Below, piece by piece: positions 49,373 to 58,486 of a stretch of 64,000 nucleotides of DNA. The notes under the pieces were generated by a model. That model saw nothing but the letters and a program-made list of their open reading frames with translations. It did no database searches and had not been told where the DNA came from. The translations under genes and the position numbers were made by a program. Every line of letters begins with the position of its first letter. Position 1 is the first letter of the stretch. Source of the stretch: Fodinicola acaciae (GTDB lineage: Bacteria; Actinomycetota; Actinomycetes; Mycobacteriales; HKI-0501); NCBI RefSeq assembly GCF_010993745.1, contig NZ_WOTN01000004.1, forward strand, positions 620,001 to 684,000, given 5' to 3'.

Positions 49373-50971
49373 GTGCCTGTCCTGCGCTCTCAGGTGGACC
49401 CTGCCTCGCAGGTCTTCCGGGACAACCGGACCGCGCTGCTGGCCATGATCGGCGAGATGGAGCGCCAGCAGGCCCTCGCGGTCGCCGGCGGCGGCGAGAA
49501 GTACGTGCAACGCCACCGTGACCGCGGCAAGCTGCTGGCGCGCGAGCGGATCGAGTTGCTGCTCGACCGGGACTCGCCGTTTCTGGAGCTGTCCGCGCTG
49601 GCCGCGTGGGGGACCGAGTTCACCGTCGGAGCCAGCGTGGTGACCGGCATCGGCGTCGTCTCCGGCGTCGAGTGCGTGATGATCGCGCACGATCCGACCG
49701 TACGCGGCGGCACCATGAACCCGATCTCGGTGCGGAAAATCCTCCGCGCGATGGAGATCTCCCGGCTCAACCGGCTGCCGCTGATCAACCTGGTCGAGTC
49801 CGGCGGCGCCGATCTTCCCAACCAGCGCGAGGTTTTCGTCCAGGCCGGCCGGATCTTCCACGACCTGACCGACCTGTCGGCCAAGCGCATCCCGACCATC
49901 GCGCTGGTTTTCGGCAACTCCACCGCCGGCGGCGCGTACGTGCCGGCGATGTGCGATTACGCCGTACTTGTCAGCAACCGCGCCAAAGTCTTCCTCGGCG
50001 GCCCGCCGCTGGTGAAGATGGCGACCGGCGAGGACTCCGACGACGAGTCGCTCGGCGGCGCCGACATGCACTCGCGGATCTCCGGCCTGAGCGACTACTT
50101 CGCGGTCGACGAGTTCGACGCGATCCGGATCGGCCGGCAGATCGTCGCCGATCTCGGCTGGCGAAAGCTCGGTCCGGGACCGTCACGACCGGCCACGGAT
50201 CCGTTGTACGACCCCGAAGAACTGCTCGGCATCACCTCGGCCGACTTCCGCGTGCCGTTCGACCCGCGCGAGGTGCTCGCCAGGGTCGTCGACGGATCGG
50301 TTTTCGACGAATACAAACCGACATACGGCACCAGCCTGGTCACCGGCTGGGCCGCCGTGCACGGCTATCCGGTCGGTGTGCTCGCCAACGCGCGTGGCGT
50401 GCTTTTCAGCGAGGAAGCCAAGAAAGCCTCCGAGTTCATCCTGCTCGCCAACCATTACGACACGCCGCTGGTCTTCCTGCAGAACACCACCGGCTACATG
50501 GTCGGAAAGTCGTACGAGCAGGGCGGGATCATCAAGGACGGCGCCAAGATGATCAACTCGGTGGCCAACAGCGAGGTCCCGCACCTCACCATCAACATCG
50601 GTGCGTCCTTCGGCGCCGGCAACTACGGCATGTCCGGCCGGGCGTACGACCCGCGGCTGATGTTCGCCTGGCCCAACTCGCGGCTCGCGGTGATGGGTGC
50701 GCAGCAGCTGGCCGGTGTCATGTCGATCGTCGCGAAGAATGCCGCGGAGGCGACCGGAAAACCGTTCGACGCGGAGGCCGACGACAAGCGGCGGCGCGCG
50801 ATCGAGGAGCAGATCGAGCGTGAGTCGCAGGCGATGGCGGTCACCGCGCAGCTCTACGACGACGGCATCATCGATCCGCGCGACACGCGTACGGTGCTCG
50901 GCATGGCGCTGTCGGCCGTGCACTCGGCACCGGTGCAGGGAAGTCATGACTTCGGCGTCTTCCGGATGTAG
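49373..50971 (+). CDS. Acyl-CoA carboxylase, carboxyltransferase (beta) subunit
   Basis: A 532-residue carboxyltransferase. It has the N-terminal KLLARERIELLLDRDSPFLE, the substrate-binding NLVESGGADLPNQREVF, VFGNSTAGGAYVPAMCDYAV, and the second-half FLQNTTGYMVGKSYEQGGII and NIGASFGAGNYGMSGRAYDP with MFAWPNSRLAVMG. It moves CO2 from biotin to an acyl-CoA. The sequence is nearest the methylcrotonyl-CoA type (AccD2/AtuC-like) rather than acetyl/propionyl. GTG start with AGAGGAG upstream. Six base pairs separate it from the biotin carboxylase gene. Confidence 0.88.
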   Translation: MPVLRSQVDPASQVFRDNRTALLAMIGEMERQQALAVAGGGEKYVQRHRDRGKLLARERIELLLDRDSPFLELSALAAWGTEFTVGASVVTGIGVVSGVECVMIAHDPTVRGGTMNPISVRKILRAMEISRLNRLPLINLVESGGADLPNQREVFVQAGRIFHDLTDLSAKRIPTIALVFGNSTAGGAYVPAMCDYAVLVSNRAKVFLGGPPLVKMATGEDSDDESLGGADMHSRISGLSDYFAVDEFDAIRIGRQIVADLGWRKLGPGPSRPATDPLYDPEELLGITSADFRVPFDPREVLARVVDGSVFDEYKPTYGTSLVTGWAAVHGYPVGVLANARGVLFSEEAKKASEFILLANHYDTPLVFLQNTTGYMVGKSYEQGGIIKDGAKMINSVANSEVPHLTINIGASFGAGNYGMSGRAYDPRLMFAWPNSRLAVMGAQQLAGVMSIVAKNAAEATGKPFDAEADDKRRRAIEEQIERESQAMAVTAQLYDDGIIDPRDTRTVLGMALSAVHSAPVQGSHDFGVFRM

Positions 50972-50977
50972 GAGCCT

Positions 50978-52948
50978 GTGGTGATTCAGAAAATCCTCGT
51001 CGCCAACCGCGGTGAGATCGCCGCGCGGGTGATGCGTACGGCCGCCGGGCTCGGCATCCGCACGGTCGCCGTGTTCTCCGATCCGGACGCCGAGGCGCCG
51101 TTCGTCGCACAGGCCAACGAGTCCGTACGGCTGCCGGGTGCGAGTCCGCGCGAGACCTATCTCGACGCCGACAAGGTCATCGCCGCCGCGCTGGCGACCG
51201 GCGCCGACGCGATCCACCCCGGTTATGGCTTCCTCTCGGAAAACGCTGGTTTCGCCAGGAAATGCGAGCAGGCCGGCCTCACCTTCATCGGTCCGCCGGC
51301 GAGCGCGATCGACGCGATGGGTTCGAAGCTGACCGCCAAGAAGCTGATGGCCGACGCCGGTGTGCCGGTGCTGCCGAGTGCGGAGGTCGACGGCGACACC
51401 GATCTTGCCGCGGTGGCTGCCAAAATCGGCTTTCCAGTGCTGGTCAAGGCGGCTTTCGGCGGCGGCGGCCGGGGCATGCGGATCGTACGCGAGGAGGCCG
51501 GGCTGGCCGACGCCGTCGAGCGCGCCACCAGCGAGGCGGCATCGGCATTTGGCGACGGCACGGTTTTCATCGAACGTTACCTCGACGCGCCGCGGCACAT
51601 CGAGGTGCAGATTTTCGGCGACACCTCGGGAAATGTCGTGTCGCTGTTCGAGCGCGAGTGCTCGATCCAGCGCCGCTATCAGAAAATCATCGAGGAGTCG
51701 CCGTCGCCGGCGGTCGACGACAAGCTGCGCGCGCAGCTCGGCGAGGCGGCGGTCGCGGCCGGCAAGGCGATCGGTTACGTCGGTGCCGGCACGGTCGAGT
51801 TCGTCATGGACCAGGCCGGCGAGTTTTTCTTCCTGGAGGTCAACACGCGGCTGCAGGTCGAGCATCCGGTCACCGAGCTGGTCACCGGCCTCGATCTGGT
51901 GGCGCTGCAGATCCGGGTCGCCGAAGGTGCACCGCTGCCGGCCGAGGTGACCGACGCGACGATCACCGGCAGCGCCATCGAGGCGCGGCTCTATGCCGAG
52001 GACGTGCCGGCCGGGTTCCTGCCCTCGACCGGCACGCTGCACGTCTTCGAGGTGCCAGACGGTCCCGGCGTACGCGTCGACAGCGGCGTGCGGACGGGGT
52101 CGGTCGTGTCGGTGCATTACGACCCGATGCTGGCCAAGGTCATCGCGTACGGCCGTGACCGCGCCGAGGCCGCGCGCCGGCTCGCGACCGCGCTGGCCGA
52201 CGCGCGCGTCCACGGCGTGACGACCAACCGTGACCTGCTGGTCGCCATCCTGCGGGACGACGAGTTTCTCGCCGGCCGCATCGACACCGGCTATCTGACG
52301 CGCCACGATCCGGCCCAGCTCGGCGCGCAACCGGGCGGCCTCGATATTCTTCGCACGCATACGGTCGCCGCCGCGCTGGCCGCCGAGGCCGGTCGGCGCG
52401 GCCGGGCGACGGTGCTGCCGGCCGTGCCGTCCGGCTGGCGAAACGTACCGACACAGTCTCAACTGGTGGGATATCGGCTCGGTGTGACGGTCGTCGAGGT
52501 CGGTTACCGGTTTGGTCGCGATCGGCTCCACGTGACGGTCGACGGCGAGCCGGTGGACGTACGGCTGCACGCGGCGTCCGCGACGACCGTCGATCTGGAG
52601 CTGTCCGGCGTACGGCGGCTGGTCACCATCCGCCAGGTCGACGGCACGTCCTATGTGGACAGTGTGCTCGGCTCGACCGCGCTGGTGGAAACGCCGAGAT
52701 TCCCGGATCCGGAGGCCGCCGAGCACACCGGCTCGCTGCGCGCGCCGATGCCGGGGTCCGTGCTGCGGGTGCTCGTCGCGACCGGCAGCGCCGTCCGTAA
52801 AGGGCAGCCGCTGCTCGTGCTGGAGGCAATGAAAATGGAGCACACGGTGGCCGCGCCAGCCGACGGTGTGCTGACCGAGATGTCGGTGTCCACCGGTCAG
52901 CAGGTGGACACCGGTCAGGTGCTCGCCGTGGTCGGCGACACCGACTGA
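50978..52948 (+). CDS. Acyl-CoA carboxylase, biotin carboxylase/BCCP (alpha) subunit
   Basis: A 656-residue subunit. The biotin carboxylase domain is complete (NRGEIAARVM, HPGYGFLSENAGFA, GGGGRGMRIV, ERECSIQRRYQK, EVNTRLQVEHPVTE). After a BT-like linker comes the biotin carrier domain with LEAMKMEHTV holding the biotinylated Lys. With the preceding beta subunit it forms an acyl-CoA carboxylase, probably of the methylcrotonyl type used in leucine or isoprenoid breakdown. TAGGAG precedes adjacent GTG codons at 50978 and 50981. Confidence 0.92.
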   Translation: MVIQKILVANRGEIAARVMRTAAGLGIRTVAVFSDPDAEAPFVAQANESVRLPGASPRETYLDADKVIAAALATGADAIHPGYGFLSENAGFARKCEQAGLTFIGPPASAIDAMGSKLTAKKLMADAGVPVLPSAEVDGDTDLAAVAAKIGFPVLVKAAFGGGGRGMRIVREEAGLADAVERATSEAASAFGDGTVFIERYLDAPRHIEVQIFGDTSGNVVSLFERECSIQRRYQKIIEESPSPAVDDKLRAQLGEAAVAAGKAIGYVGAGTVEFVMDQAGEFFFLEVNTRLQVEHPVTELVTGLDLVALQIRVAEGAPLPAEVTDATITGSAIEARLYAEDVPAGFLPSTGTLHVFEVPDGPGVRVDSGVRTGSVVSVHYDPMLAKVIAYGRDRAEAARRLATALADARVHGVTTNRDLLVAILRDDEFLAGRIDTGYLTRHDPAQLGAQPGGLDILRTHTVAAALAAEAGRRGRATVLPAVPSGWRNVPTQSQLVGYRLGVTVVEVGYRFGRDRLHVTVDGEPVDVRLHAASATTVDLELSGVRRLVTIRQVDGTSYVDSVLGSTALVETPRFPDPEAAEHTGSLRAPMPGSVLRVLVATGSAVRKGQPLLVLEAMKMEHTVAAPADGVLTEMSVSTGQQVDTGQVLAVVGDTD

Positions 52949-52956
52949 AAGCGTCG

Positions 52957-52999
52957 GAAAGCCTCTTCACGGTGCGACGTTGACCGTAAAGAGGCTTTC
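52957..52999. terminator. Terminator after carboxylase operon
   Basis: GAAAGCCTCTTCACGGT pairs with ACCGTAAAGAGGCTTTC with one mismatch over an 8-9-nt loop, 8 bp after the stop codon. It also faces the leftward small gene at 53068-53223. Confidence 0.75.
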
Positions 53000-53067
53000 G
53001 TAAATATGCGCTGATGCCGGACTGGTTCACGCGCGCGGTGACGCCTGGAACGCGCCACCGGCAGTCG

Positions 53068-53223
53068 TCAGACCAAGCTGGAGAGGAAGTTCGCCAGGCC
53101 GTTGCCGACGTTGGCGATCCCCGAACCGATCGCGCTGACCGCGTCGGCCGCCGCGTTGGGCCGGGTGGCGACCCAGAAAACCAGCAGGATGATGATCCCG
53201 TAGGTCAGAACCTTCTTCAGCAT
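53068..53223 (-). CDS. 51-residue membrane protein
   Basis: ATG at 53223, with GGAAGG about 9 nt upstream, to TGA at 53068-53070. The product is a membrane helix followed by a short amphipathic part: it begins MLKKVLTYGIIILLVFWVAT, continues RPNAAADAVSAIG and ends ANFLSSLV. Small proteins of this pattern (basic start, one helix, Arg-Pro, then Gly/Ala-rich helix ending in Phe-Leu/Phe-Phe) are widespread in actinobacteria but uncharacterised. TTGTTC and TACACT about 60-90 nt upstream could be its promoter. It is transcribed toward the carboxylase terminator. Confidence 0.7.
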   Translation of the reverse strand: MLKKVLTYGIIILLVFWVATRPNAAADAVSAIGSGIANVGNGLANFLSSLV

Positions 53224-53417
53224 CGTCTCGGGCCTTCCCGGGTTCGACTGTCACACAAACTGCAACGCTCAGTAACCACTGGAGAGACCTAGTGTAACGG
53301 ACTTCTCCTTTTATGGAACAAGATCTTCTCGGCCATTATCTGACCGCACTTGTTGTGCATGTGCATCAGGATACGAGTGTCCGGTTTGCCTGACCAGAGG
53401 CAAGGCTAAGGTGGCCA

Positions 53418-54074
53418 TTACTCTTCTTCGGGGAGCACCTGGATCTCGATCGGTCCGACCGGCACCAGCGGCACGGTCGGCATCGGCCCGACGGTGAATC
53501 CCGGCAGCTCGACAACGGCTCCCTGCGGATAGGCGGCGGACGGCCCGAGCGCCAGCACGTACTGCTCGCCGCCGGCGTGATAGACCCATCCCGGCCGCAT
53601 GTCGACCGGCAGGGGTGGCGGTCCGCCGGCGGGGCTGCCCGGCATCGCGTACGACGGCGCACCGGAGACCGGCGGCTGCAGCGCGGAGGAGTTGTATGCC
53701 TGCGCACGCGCCAGGGCGCTCGCGCCGCGCCAGGTCATCGACGACTGGTTGCGCGTACGGTCCTCGGACGACTCGGCGATCCGGCTGCTGATGAACAGCA
53801 AGAGGATGATCAGCACGATGCCGGCCGGAATGGCCGCGGTCAGCGCGATCGCCAGGTTGCTGGTGCCGTTGAGATAGAAGCCGAGCGTCACCGCGGCGAA
53901 GGCACCGCCGACCACCACCGCGACCGCCGAGAGCGCGCCGACCAGCGCGTGCCGGCGGCGCTGTCGCTGGTCGGCGTGTGCGGTGATGGAGCCGCGCAGG
54001 ACACCGGTCGGATACGCGAGCGCCAAGCCGCCGGCGGCGAACACGATCGCCACCGCCGCCAAGACGAAGTCCAC
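53418..54074 (-). CDS. Membrane protein with Pro-rich cytoplasmic tail
   Basis: A 218-residue protein with three membrane helices in the first 120 residues (FVLAAVAIVFAAGGLALAYP, ALVGALSAVAVVVGGAFAAV, TAAIPAGIVLIILLLFISSR) and a Pro/Ala-rich tail ending in an acidic VLPEEE. No family recognised. GTG at 54074 is preceded by GGGAGGACG with good spacing; an earlier in-frame start at 54158 has no similarity support. Confidence 0.65.
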   Translation of the reverse strand: MDFVLAAVAIVFAAGGLALAYPTGVLRGSITAHADQRQRRRHALVGALSAVAVVVGGAFAAVTLGFYLNGTSNLAIALTAAIPAGIVLIILLLFISSRIAESSEDRTRNQSSMTWRGASALARAQAYNSSALQPPVSGAPSYAMPGSPAGGPPPLPVDMRPGWVYHAGGEQYVLALGPSAAYPQGAVVELPGFTVGPMPTVPLVPVGPIEIQVLPEEE

Positions 54075-54176
54075 CAGCGTCCTCCCGGAATGCGCCGACC
54101 CGCTGTCGGTCCGACGATATCGACCGACTACGGCTGGTGACTCGGCGCATCGCCACAAATGGCCGCACGGATGACC

Positions 54177-55316
54177 TCAGATTCGCGGCGGACGCCAATC
54201 CAGGAGACCGTCCATCGGACGGCCGTTGAGCCGCGGTGGCAGCTTGCCGGACAGCCGGAAGACGCTGTCCCTGACGCGTACGCCGAGTGGCGACGACAGC
54301 CCGGCGACCAGGCCGAGCTGTCGAGCCGTACGCGCCACCGCGAGCGTCCGTGGCCGGCGCGCTCTGCTGTAGGCGGCCAGACCGCGGCGGACGTCGTACG
54401 CGCGCAGGTGGTGCGCGAGCACGACCGCGTCCTCGATGGACTGGCATCCGCCTTGCCCGAGGTTTGGCGTCATCGCGTGCGCCGCGTCGCCGAGCAGCGC
54501 CACCTGGCCGATGCAGAAGGCCGGCAGCGGCGCGGCCAGCTCGTACACGTCGTGGTGCTGCACGTCCTCGGCCGCGGCGATCAGCGCGCCGACCGGCTCG
54601 TGCCAGCCGGCGAAGCGACGCCGCAGCTCCGCCCGCGGATCGGCGTAGGTGCGGCCCGGCCGCGCGTTGAAAACCGCGAAGGCGTACACGTCGTCGCCGG
54701 CCATCGGCATGATGCCGAAGCGCTCGCCGTTTCCCCAGGTCTCCGCCGCCACCAGGTCGACGCCAGGCATTCGGGCGAGCCAGCGGAAGGCGCCATAGCC
54801 GGCATATGTCAGGCCGGGATGCTGCGGAAACAGCAACCGGCGCAGCACCGAGTTGGCGCCGTCGGCCGCCACGACCAGGTCGGCGGTGAGGTCGCCGTCG
54901 CTGGTGACCAGCCGCGGACCGGCGGTGGCGAGCGCGATGCCTTCAACGGTCGTGTCCAGCCGCAGGTCGGGCACGCCCTTGGCGAGCACGTCGATCAGGT
55001 CCGACCGGCGCAGCAGCAACAGGCCCTCGCCATGCCGCTCGATGAGGTCGCCCATGCCGGCCCTGGTGAGCCACTCGCCGTCGGGCAGCCGGATGCCGCT
55101 GTTCAGATCGGGGGCGCCGAGCGCCCTGATGTCGTCGCCGATGCCAAGCGTGTCGAGCGCGCGCAATGCGTTTGGCGCCAGCGAGATCGCGAAGCCGGCC
55201 GGCGTCAGAGCCGGTGCCTGCTCGCACACGGTCACGTCCCAGCCGGCCTTCGTCAGCGCCACCGCGGCCGTCAGGCCACCGATGCCGCCGCCGGCGATGA
55301 CTGCTTTCCTCGTCAT
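54177..55316 (-). CDS. FAD-dependent monooxygenase, copy 1
   Basis: A 379-residue group A flavoprotein monooxygenase. FAD motifs are AVIAGGGIGGLTAAVALTKA at the N-terminus, DLVVAADGANSVLRR (DG motif) and VALLGDAAHAMTPNLGQGGC (GD motif). It hydroxylates an aromatic or similar compound with NAD(P)H and O2. It is a clear paralogue of the next gene, 54 bp upstream on the same strand. The ATG at 55316 is preceded by GGGGAG. Confidence 0.88.
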   Translation of the reverse strand: MTRKAVIAGGGIGGLTAAVALTKAGWDVTVCEQAPALTPAGFAISLAPNALRALDTLGIGDDIRALGAPDLNSGIRLPDGEWLTRAGMGDLIERHGEGLLLLRRSDLIDVLAKGVPDLRLDTTVEGIALATAGPRLVTSDGDLTADLVVAADGANSVLRRLLFPQHPGLTYAGYGAFRWLARMPGVDLVAAETWGNGERFGIMPMAGDDVYAFAVFNARPGRTYADPRAELRRRFAGWHEPVGALIAAAEDVQHHDVYELAAPLPAFCIGQVALLGDAAHAMTPNLGQGGCQSIEDAVVLAHHLRAYDVRRGLAAYSRARRPRTLAVARTARQLGLVAGLSSPLGVRVRDSVFRLSGKLPPRLNGRPMDGLLDWRPPRI

Positions 55317-55370
55317 TCCTTCTCCCCGTTCCTCACCGTACTGACGAGGCCGCAACGGCCCGTGTGACAG

Positions 55371-56480
55371 TCACGGACGCCAGTTGTGAAGCGATACGAG
55401 CGCGCGGTCGGTCACCGAGGCCGGCAGGATGCCGACCAGCCGCATCGCGCCGGTGCGCGCGATGACCGCCAGCGGCGAGGACACCTGGCCGAGCCGTGCC
55501 ATCTGTCGCGACTGCCGCATGATCGACACGGTCCGCTTCAGCCGCGCGCCCGTGTAGGCCGGCAGACGTCCGCGCACGTCCGCGCCGGTCACCGTACGTG
55601 CCAGCACCACGCCGTCCTCGATCGCCTGGCAGCCGCCCTGGCCGAGGTCCGGCGTCATCGCGTGCGCCGCGTCGCCGACGAAGGCGACCGGACCGGCGTG
55701 ATAGGCCGGCAGCGGTCTGGCCAGGTCATACACGTCGTGCTGCAGCACGTTGTCGGCCACCTCGATCAGCTGCGGGATCGGGTCGTGCCAGTCGCCGAAG
55801 CGCCGCTTGAGCTCGCCGCGCGGATCGTCGTACGCGCTGCCGGCCGGCATGTTGAAGGCGGCGTAGGCATACACCTCGTCCGGCGACATCGGCACGACAC
55901 CAAACCGCGCGCCAGGGCCCCACGACTCGCTCGCCGCCATGCCGGCCGTGTCGTACGGCGCGGTCAGCCGCATCGCGGTGTAGTCGGCATAGCGCAGCCC
56001 CGGATGGCCCGGAAACAGCAGCGTACGCAGCATCGACCGCGCACCGTCTGCGGCCACGATCAGGTCCGCGGTGATCTCGCCCCGGCTGGTGACCAGCCGG
56101 CCTGGCCCGCCGGCGGTCATCGTCACACCTTCGACGGTCGTGCCGAGCCGAAGGTCGGCGTCTTTTGGCCGTAGGACGTCGATCAACGCGCTGCGATGCA
56201 GCACGAGGACACCGGATCGGTCGTCCACGCGTACGAGATAGCGCCCGTCAGCCGTACGCAGTCCGCCGGTCGCCTCCGGCACGCCGAGTGCGCGTACGTC
56301 ATCGCCGAGGCCGATGGCATCCAGCGCGTGCAGTGCGTTGGCGGTCAACGCGATCGCCGTACCGACCGGCGCCAGCTCTGGCGCCTGTTCGCAGATCGTC
56401 ACGTCCCAGCCGCGACTGACCAGTGCCGATGCGGCGGTGAGGCCCCCGATCCCGGCTCCGGCGACTACAGCAGTGGCCAC
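55371..56480 (-). CDS. FAD-dependent monooxygenase, copy 2
   Basis: A 369-residue paralogue with the same motifs: AVVAGAGIGGLTAASALVSR, DLIVAADGARSMLRTLLFPG and VAFVGDAAHAMTPDLGQGGC. The two proteins are alike throughout, including NALHALDAIGLGDDVRALGV against NALRALDTLGIGDDIRALGA, so they arose by tandem duplication. It starts with GTG at 56480, 61 bp from a divergent TetR gene; two identical operators lie between, one only 11 bp from this start. Confidence 0.88.
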   Translation of the reverse strand: MATAVVAGAGIGGLTAASALVSRGWDVTICEQAPELAPVGTAIALTANALHALDAIGLGDDVRALGVPEATGGLRTADGRYLVRVDDRSGVLVLHRSALIDVLRPKDADLRLGTTVEGVTMTAGGPGRLVTSRGEITADLIVAADGARSMLRTLLFPGHPGLRYADYTAMRLTAPYDTAGMAASESWGPGARFGVVPMSPDEVYAYAAFNMPAGSAYDDPRGELKRRFGDWHDPIPQLIEVADNVLQHDVYDLARPLPAYHAGPVAFVGDAAHAMTPDLGQGGCQAIEDGVVLARTVTGADVRGRLPAYTGARLKRTVSIMRQSRQMARLGQVSSPLAVIARTGAMRLVGILPASVTDRALVSLHNWRP

Positions 56481-56490
56481 AGCACACCTC

Positions 56491-56534
56491 CTCTACAGCC
56501 GTAGAGTAGCAGCGGTTCCTCTACATTGGTAGAG
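56491..56534. promoter_or_regulatory. Double TetR operator CTCTAC-N4-GTAGAG
   Basis: CTCTACAGCCGTAGAG (56491-56506) and CTCTACATTGGTAGAG (56519-56534) are two 6-4-6 palindromes with identical arms, centres 28 bp apart, in the divergent promoter between the monooxygenase and TetR genes. Confidence 0.8.
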
Positions 56535-56541
56535 TTTCGTT

Positions 56542-57141
56542 GTGCCACGGTCCCGCGATGTCCGCATGCGTACGATCGCCGACGCGGCGATCGACGTGCT
56601 CGCGACCCAGGGGGCGCGTGGCCTGACGCATCGCGCGGTCGACGCGGCCGCCAGCCTGCCGCCCGGCTCGACGTCCTATTACCTGCGCACGCGCGAGGCA
56701 CTGCTGCAGGCGGTCGTCGACCGGATGGTGGAGCTCGACCAGGGCGAGGTCGGCATCGCCGACCTGCCGGCCGACATTTTCGCGGCATCCCGGGCGATCG
56801 CCGCGATGTTGACGGATTTCCTTACCAGCTCTCGAAAACGTACGCTGGCGCGCTATGAGCTGTCGCTGGAGGCCAGTCGTTATCCGGCGTTGCACGCGAC
56901 CGTCGTCAACGGCGGGCAGGGCCTGCGCGACCTGGCCACCGCATTGTTGGAAAAGCTGGGCTCGACCGATCCGCGGCGGCACGCCAGAGTGATGGTCGCC
57001 TTCTGCGACGGCATGCTTTACGAGACGCTGATTGGGGCCGGTTCCGGTCATCTGCCGACCGAGGCGGAGTTGGTCAGCGACGTTCGTGAGCTATTGACCG
57101 CTATGTGCTCGCCGGCCGGCCTTGACGACGCGCCGCGTTGA
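56542..57141 (+). CDS. TetR family regulator of the monooxygenase pair
   Basis: A 199-residue TetR protein. The DNA-binding region is MRTIADAAIDVLATQGARGL, THRAVDAAASLPPGSTSYYL with the typical YYLxTREALLQAVVD after it. The start is GTG at 56542, 7 bp after the second operator, so binding would block its own transcription as well as that of the monooxygenases. The inducer is probably the monooxygenase substrate. Confidence 0.9.
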   Translation: MPRSRDVRMRTIADAAIDVLATQGARGLTHRAVDAAASLPPGSTSYYLRTREALLQAVVDRMVELDQGEVGIADLPADIFAASRAIAAMLTDFLTSSRKRTLARYELSLEASRYPALHATVVNGGQGLRDLATALLEKLGSTDPRRHARVMVAFCDGMLYETLIGAGSGHLPTEAELVSDVRELLTAMCSPAGLDDAPR

Positions 57142-57195
57142 CCGGCAAAGTCCTCTGAGAACGTTACCAGACTCTGGTGACCGCCTGGAGGAACC

Positions 57196-58338
57196 GTGTG
57201 GACAACCCTCGCCAAACCCCTGCTCGCCGCCGGGCTCGGCCTCGCGCTGACCGCCAGCGTCGCCGCGCAACCGGCTTCGGCCAGCACCGGCGACGCCGAC
57301 CGTGCTGTCGCGTCGTATTCGGCGCTGACCGCGTACTTCGGCACCGACAAGGGTCTTTTCCTTGAGTCGTACCCGAATCCGAGCACCAACAACCCCTATT
57401 CGTACGTCTGGCCGTACTCGCAGGCCACCATCGGCGCGCTGAACCTCGCCGGCATTCCCGGTCTGGGCCGGCGGTTTGCCGGGGAAGCGGACAAGAGGCT
57501 GGCGAATTACGCGCCATACTGGAACGCCGGCACCACACCGCCCGGCTATGACTCCTACGTCCGGCCGCCGCTCGGCCAGGGTGGCGACAAGTTCTATGAC
57601 GACAACGAGTGGATCGCGCTGTCGTTGATCCAGAATTTCAAGCGTACCGGCGACTGGCGGTCGCTCTCGCGCGCCGAGCAGATCTTCCAGCTGGTGACTT
57701 TTGGCTGGGACACTGACACATCCCATCCGTGTCCCGGCGGCGTCTACTGGACGCAGGCGCCGTGGAGCCAGGACCGCAACACGGTGTCGAACGGGCCGGG
57801 CGCCGAGGTCGGCCTGCATCTCTATCTGCTGACCGGCAAACGCTCGTATCTGGAGTGGGCCAAGCGGATGTACGACTGGACCAACGGCTGCCTGCTCGCG
57901 CCGAACGGGCTTTACTGGGACCACATCGATCTGGCCGGCAAGATCGAGAAGACGCAGTGGAGCTACAACCAGGGCGTGATGCTCGGCGCGAGCACGCTGC
58001 TCTATCTGGCCACGCACGACCCGGCATACCTGAAGAACGCGCAGTCGATCGCCGCCGCTGCCCTGAAGTTCTACGGCGATTTCACCGGGCAGCCGTCGGA
58101 ATTCAACTCGATCTTCTTCAAGAACCTGCTGATTCTCGACGCCGTAAGGCACGATCCGGCCTATCGTGCCGCTATGGCCGCGTACGCGGAGAAGGTGTGG
58201 AACACCGACCGCGACCCGGCGACCGGACTTTTCCGGTTTGACGGTGACAAACCGGTGACGCTGCTGCAGCAGGGGTCGATGGTGCAGACGTACGCGCTGC
58301 TCGCCTGGCCGCGCGGGTCGTACCTGAAACTGGCCTGA
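57196..58338 (+). CDS. Secreted GH76-type glycoside hydrolase
   Basis: A 380-residue secreted protein. The signal peptide is residues 1-30 (LLAAGLGLALTASVAAQPASA). The catalytic part is an (alpha/alpha)6 barrel of the GH76 alpha-1,6-mannanase type, with the paired acids in KFYDDNEWIALSLI. Other typical segments are GGVYWTQAPWSQDRNTVSNG and YWDHIDLAGKIEKTQWSYNQ. It probably cuts alpha-mannans of fungal walls or of the cell's own lipoglycans. GGAGGAACC precedes the GTG at 57196. A short palindrome (57166-57178) sits just upstream. Confidence 0.85.
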   Translation: MWTTLAKPLLAAGLGLALTASVAAQPASASTGDADRAVASYSALTAYFGTDKGLFLESYPNPSTNNPYSYVWPYSQATIGALNLAGIPGLGRRFAGEADKRLANYAPYWNAGTTPPGYDSYVRPPLGQGGDKFYDDNEWIALSLIQNFKRTGDWRSLSRAEQIFQLVTFGWDTDTSHPCPGGVYWTQAPWSQDRNTVSNGPGAEVGLHLYLLTGKRSYLEWAKRMYDWTNGCLLAPNGLYWDHIDLAGKIEKTQWSYNQGVMLGASTLLYLATHDPAYLKNAQSIAAAALKFYGDFTGQPSEFNSIFFKNLLILDAVRHDPAYRAAMAAYAEKVWNTDRDPATGLFRFDGDKPVTLLQQGSMVQTYALLAWPRGSYLKLA

Positions 58339-58348
58339 CTTATCGGGA

Positions 58349-58383
58349 CGAATGAGGCGCGGGCTTGACTCGCGCCTCGTTCG
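58349..58383 (+). terminator. Terminator after GH76 gene
   Basis: CGAATGAGGCGCG pairs with CGCGCCTCGTTCG over 13 bp with one T-G pair and a 9-nt loop, starting 10 bp after the stop codon. Confidence 0.75.
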
Positions 58384-58486
58384 AGGCCAAGCTGTCGCCG
58401 ACTATTGCGGGGAAACCCTGTTGTTTTTCCGCGGTTTTCAGTCCGGTTGGGGACAGAAGTCCTCCTACACAACGGTGTGAGGGTTG

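Noticed and set aside
53330-53417. 25-codon frame beginning MHMHNKCGQ on the minus strand
   Set aside because: No ribosome binding site, overlaps a likely promoter, and has no second line of evidence.
57198-57206. Isolated DnaA boxes (TGTGGACAA here and at 60942-60950)
   Set aside because: Single perfect 9-mers far from each other; expected by chance in 64 kb and without a cluster.
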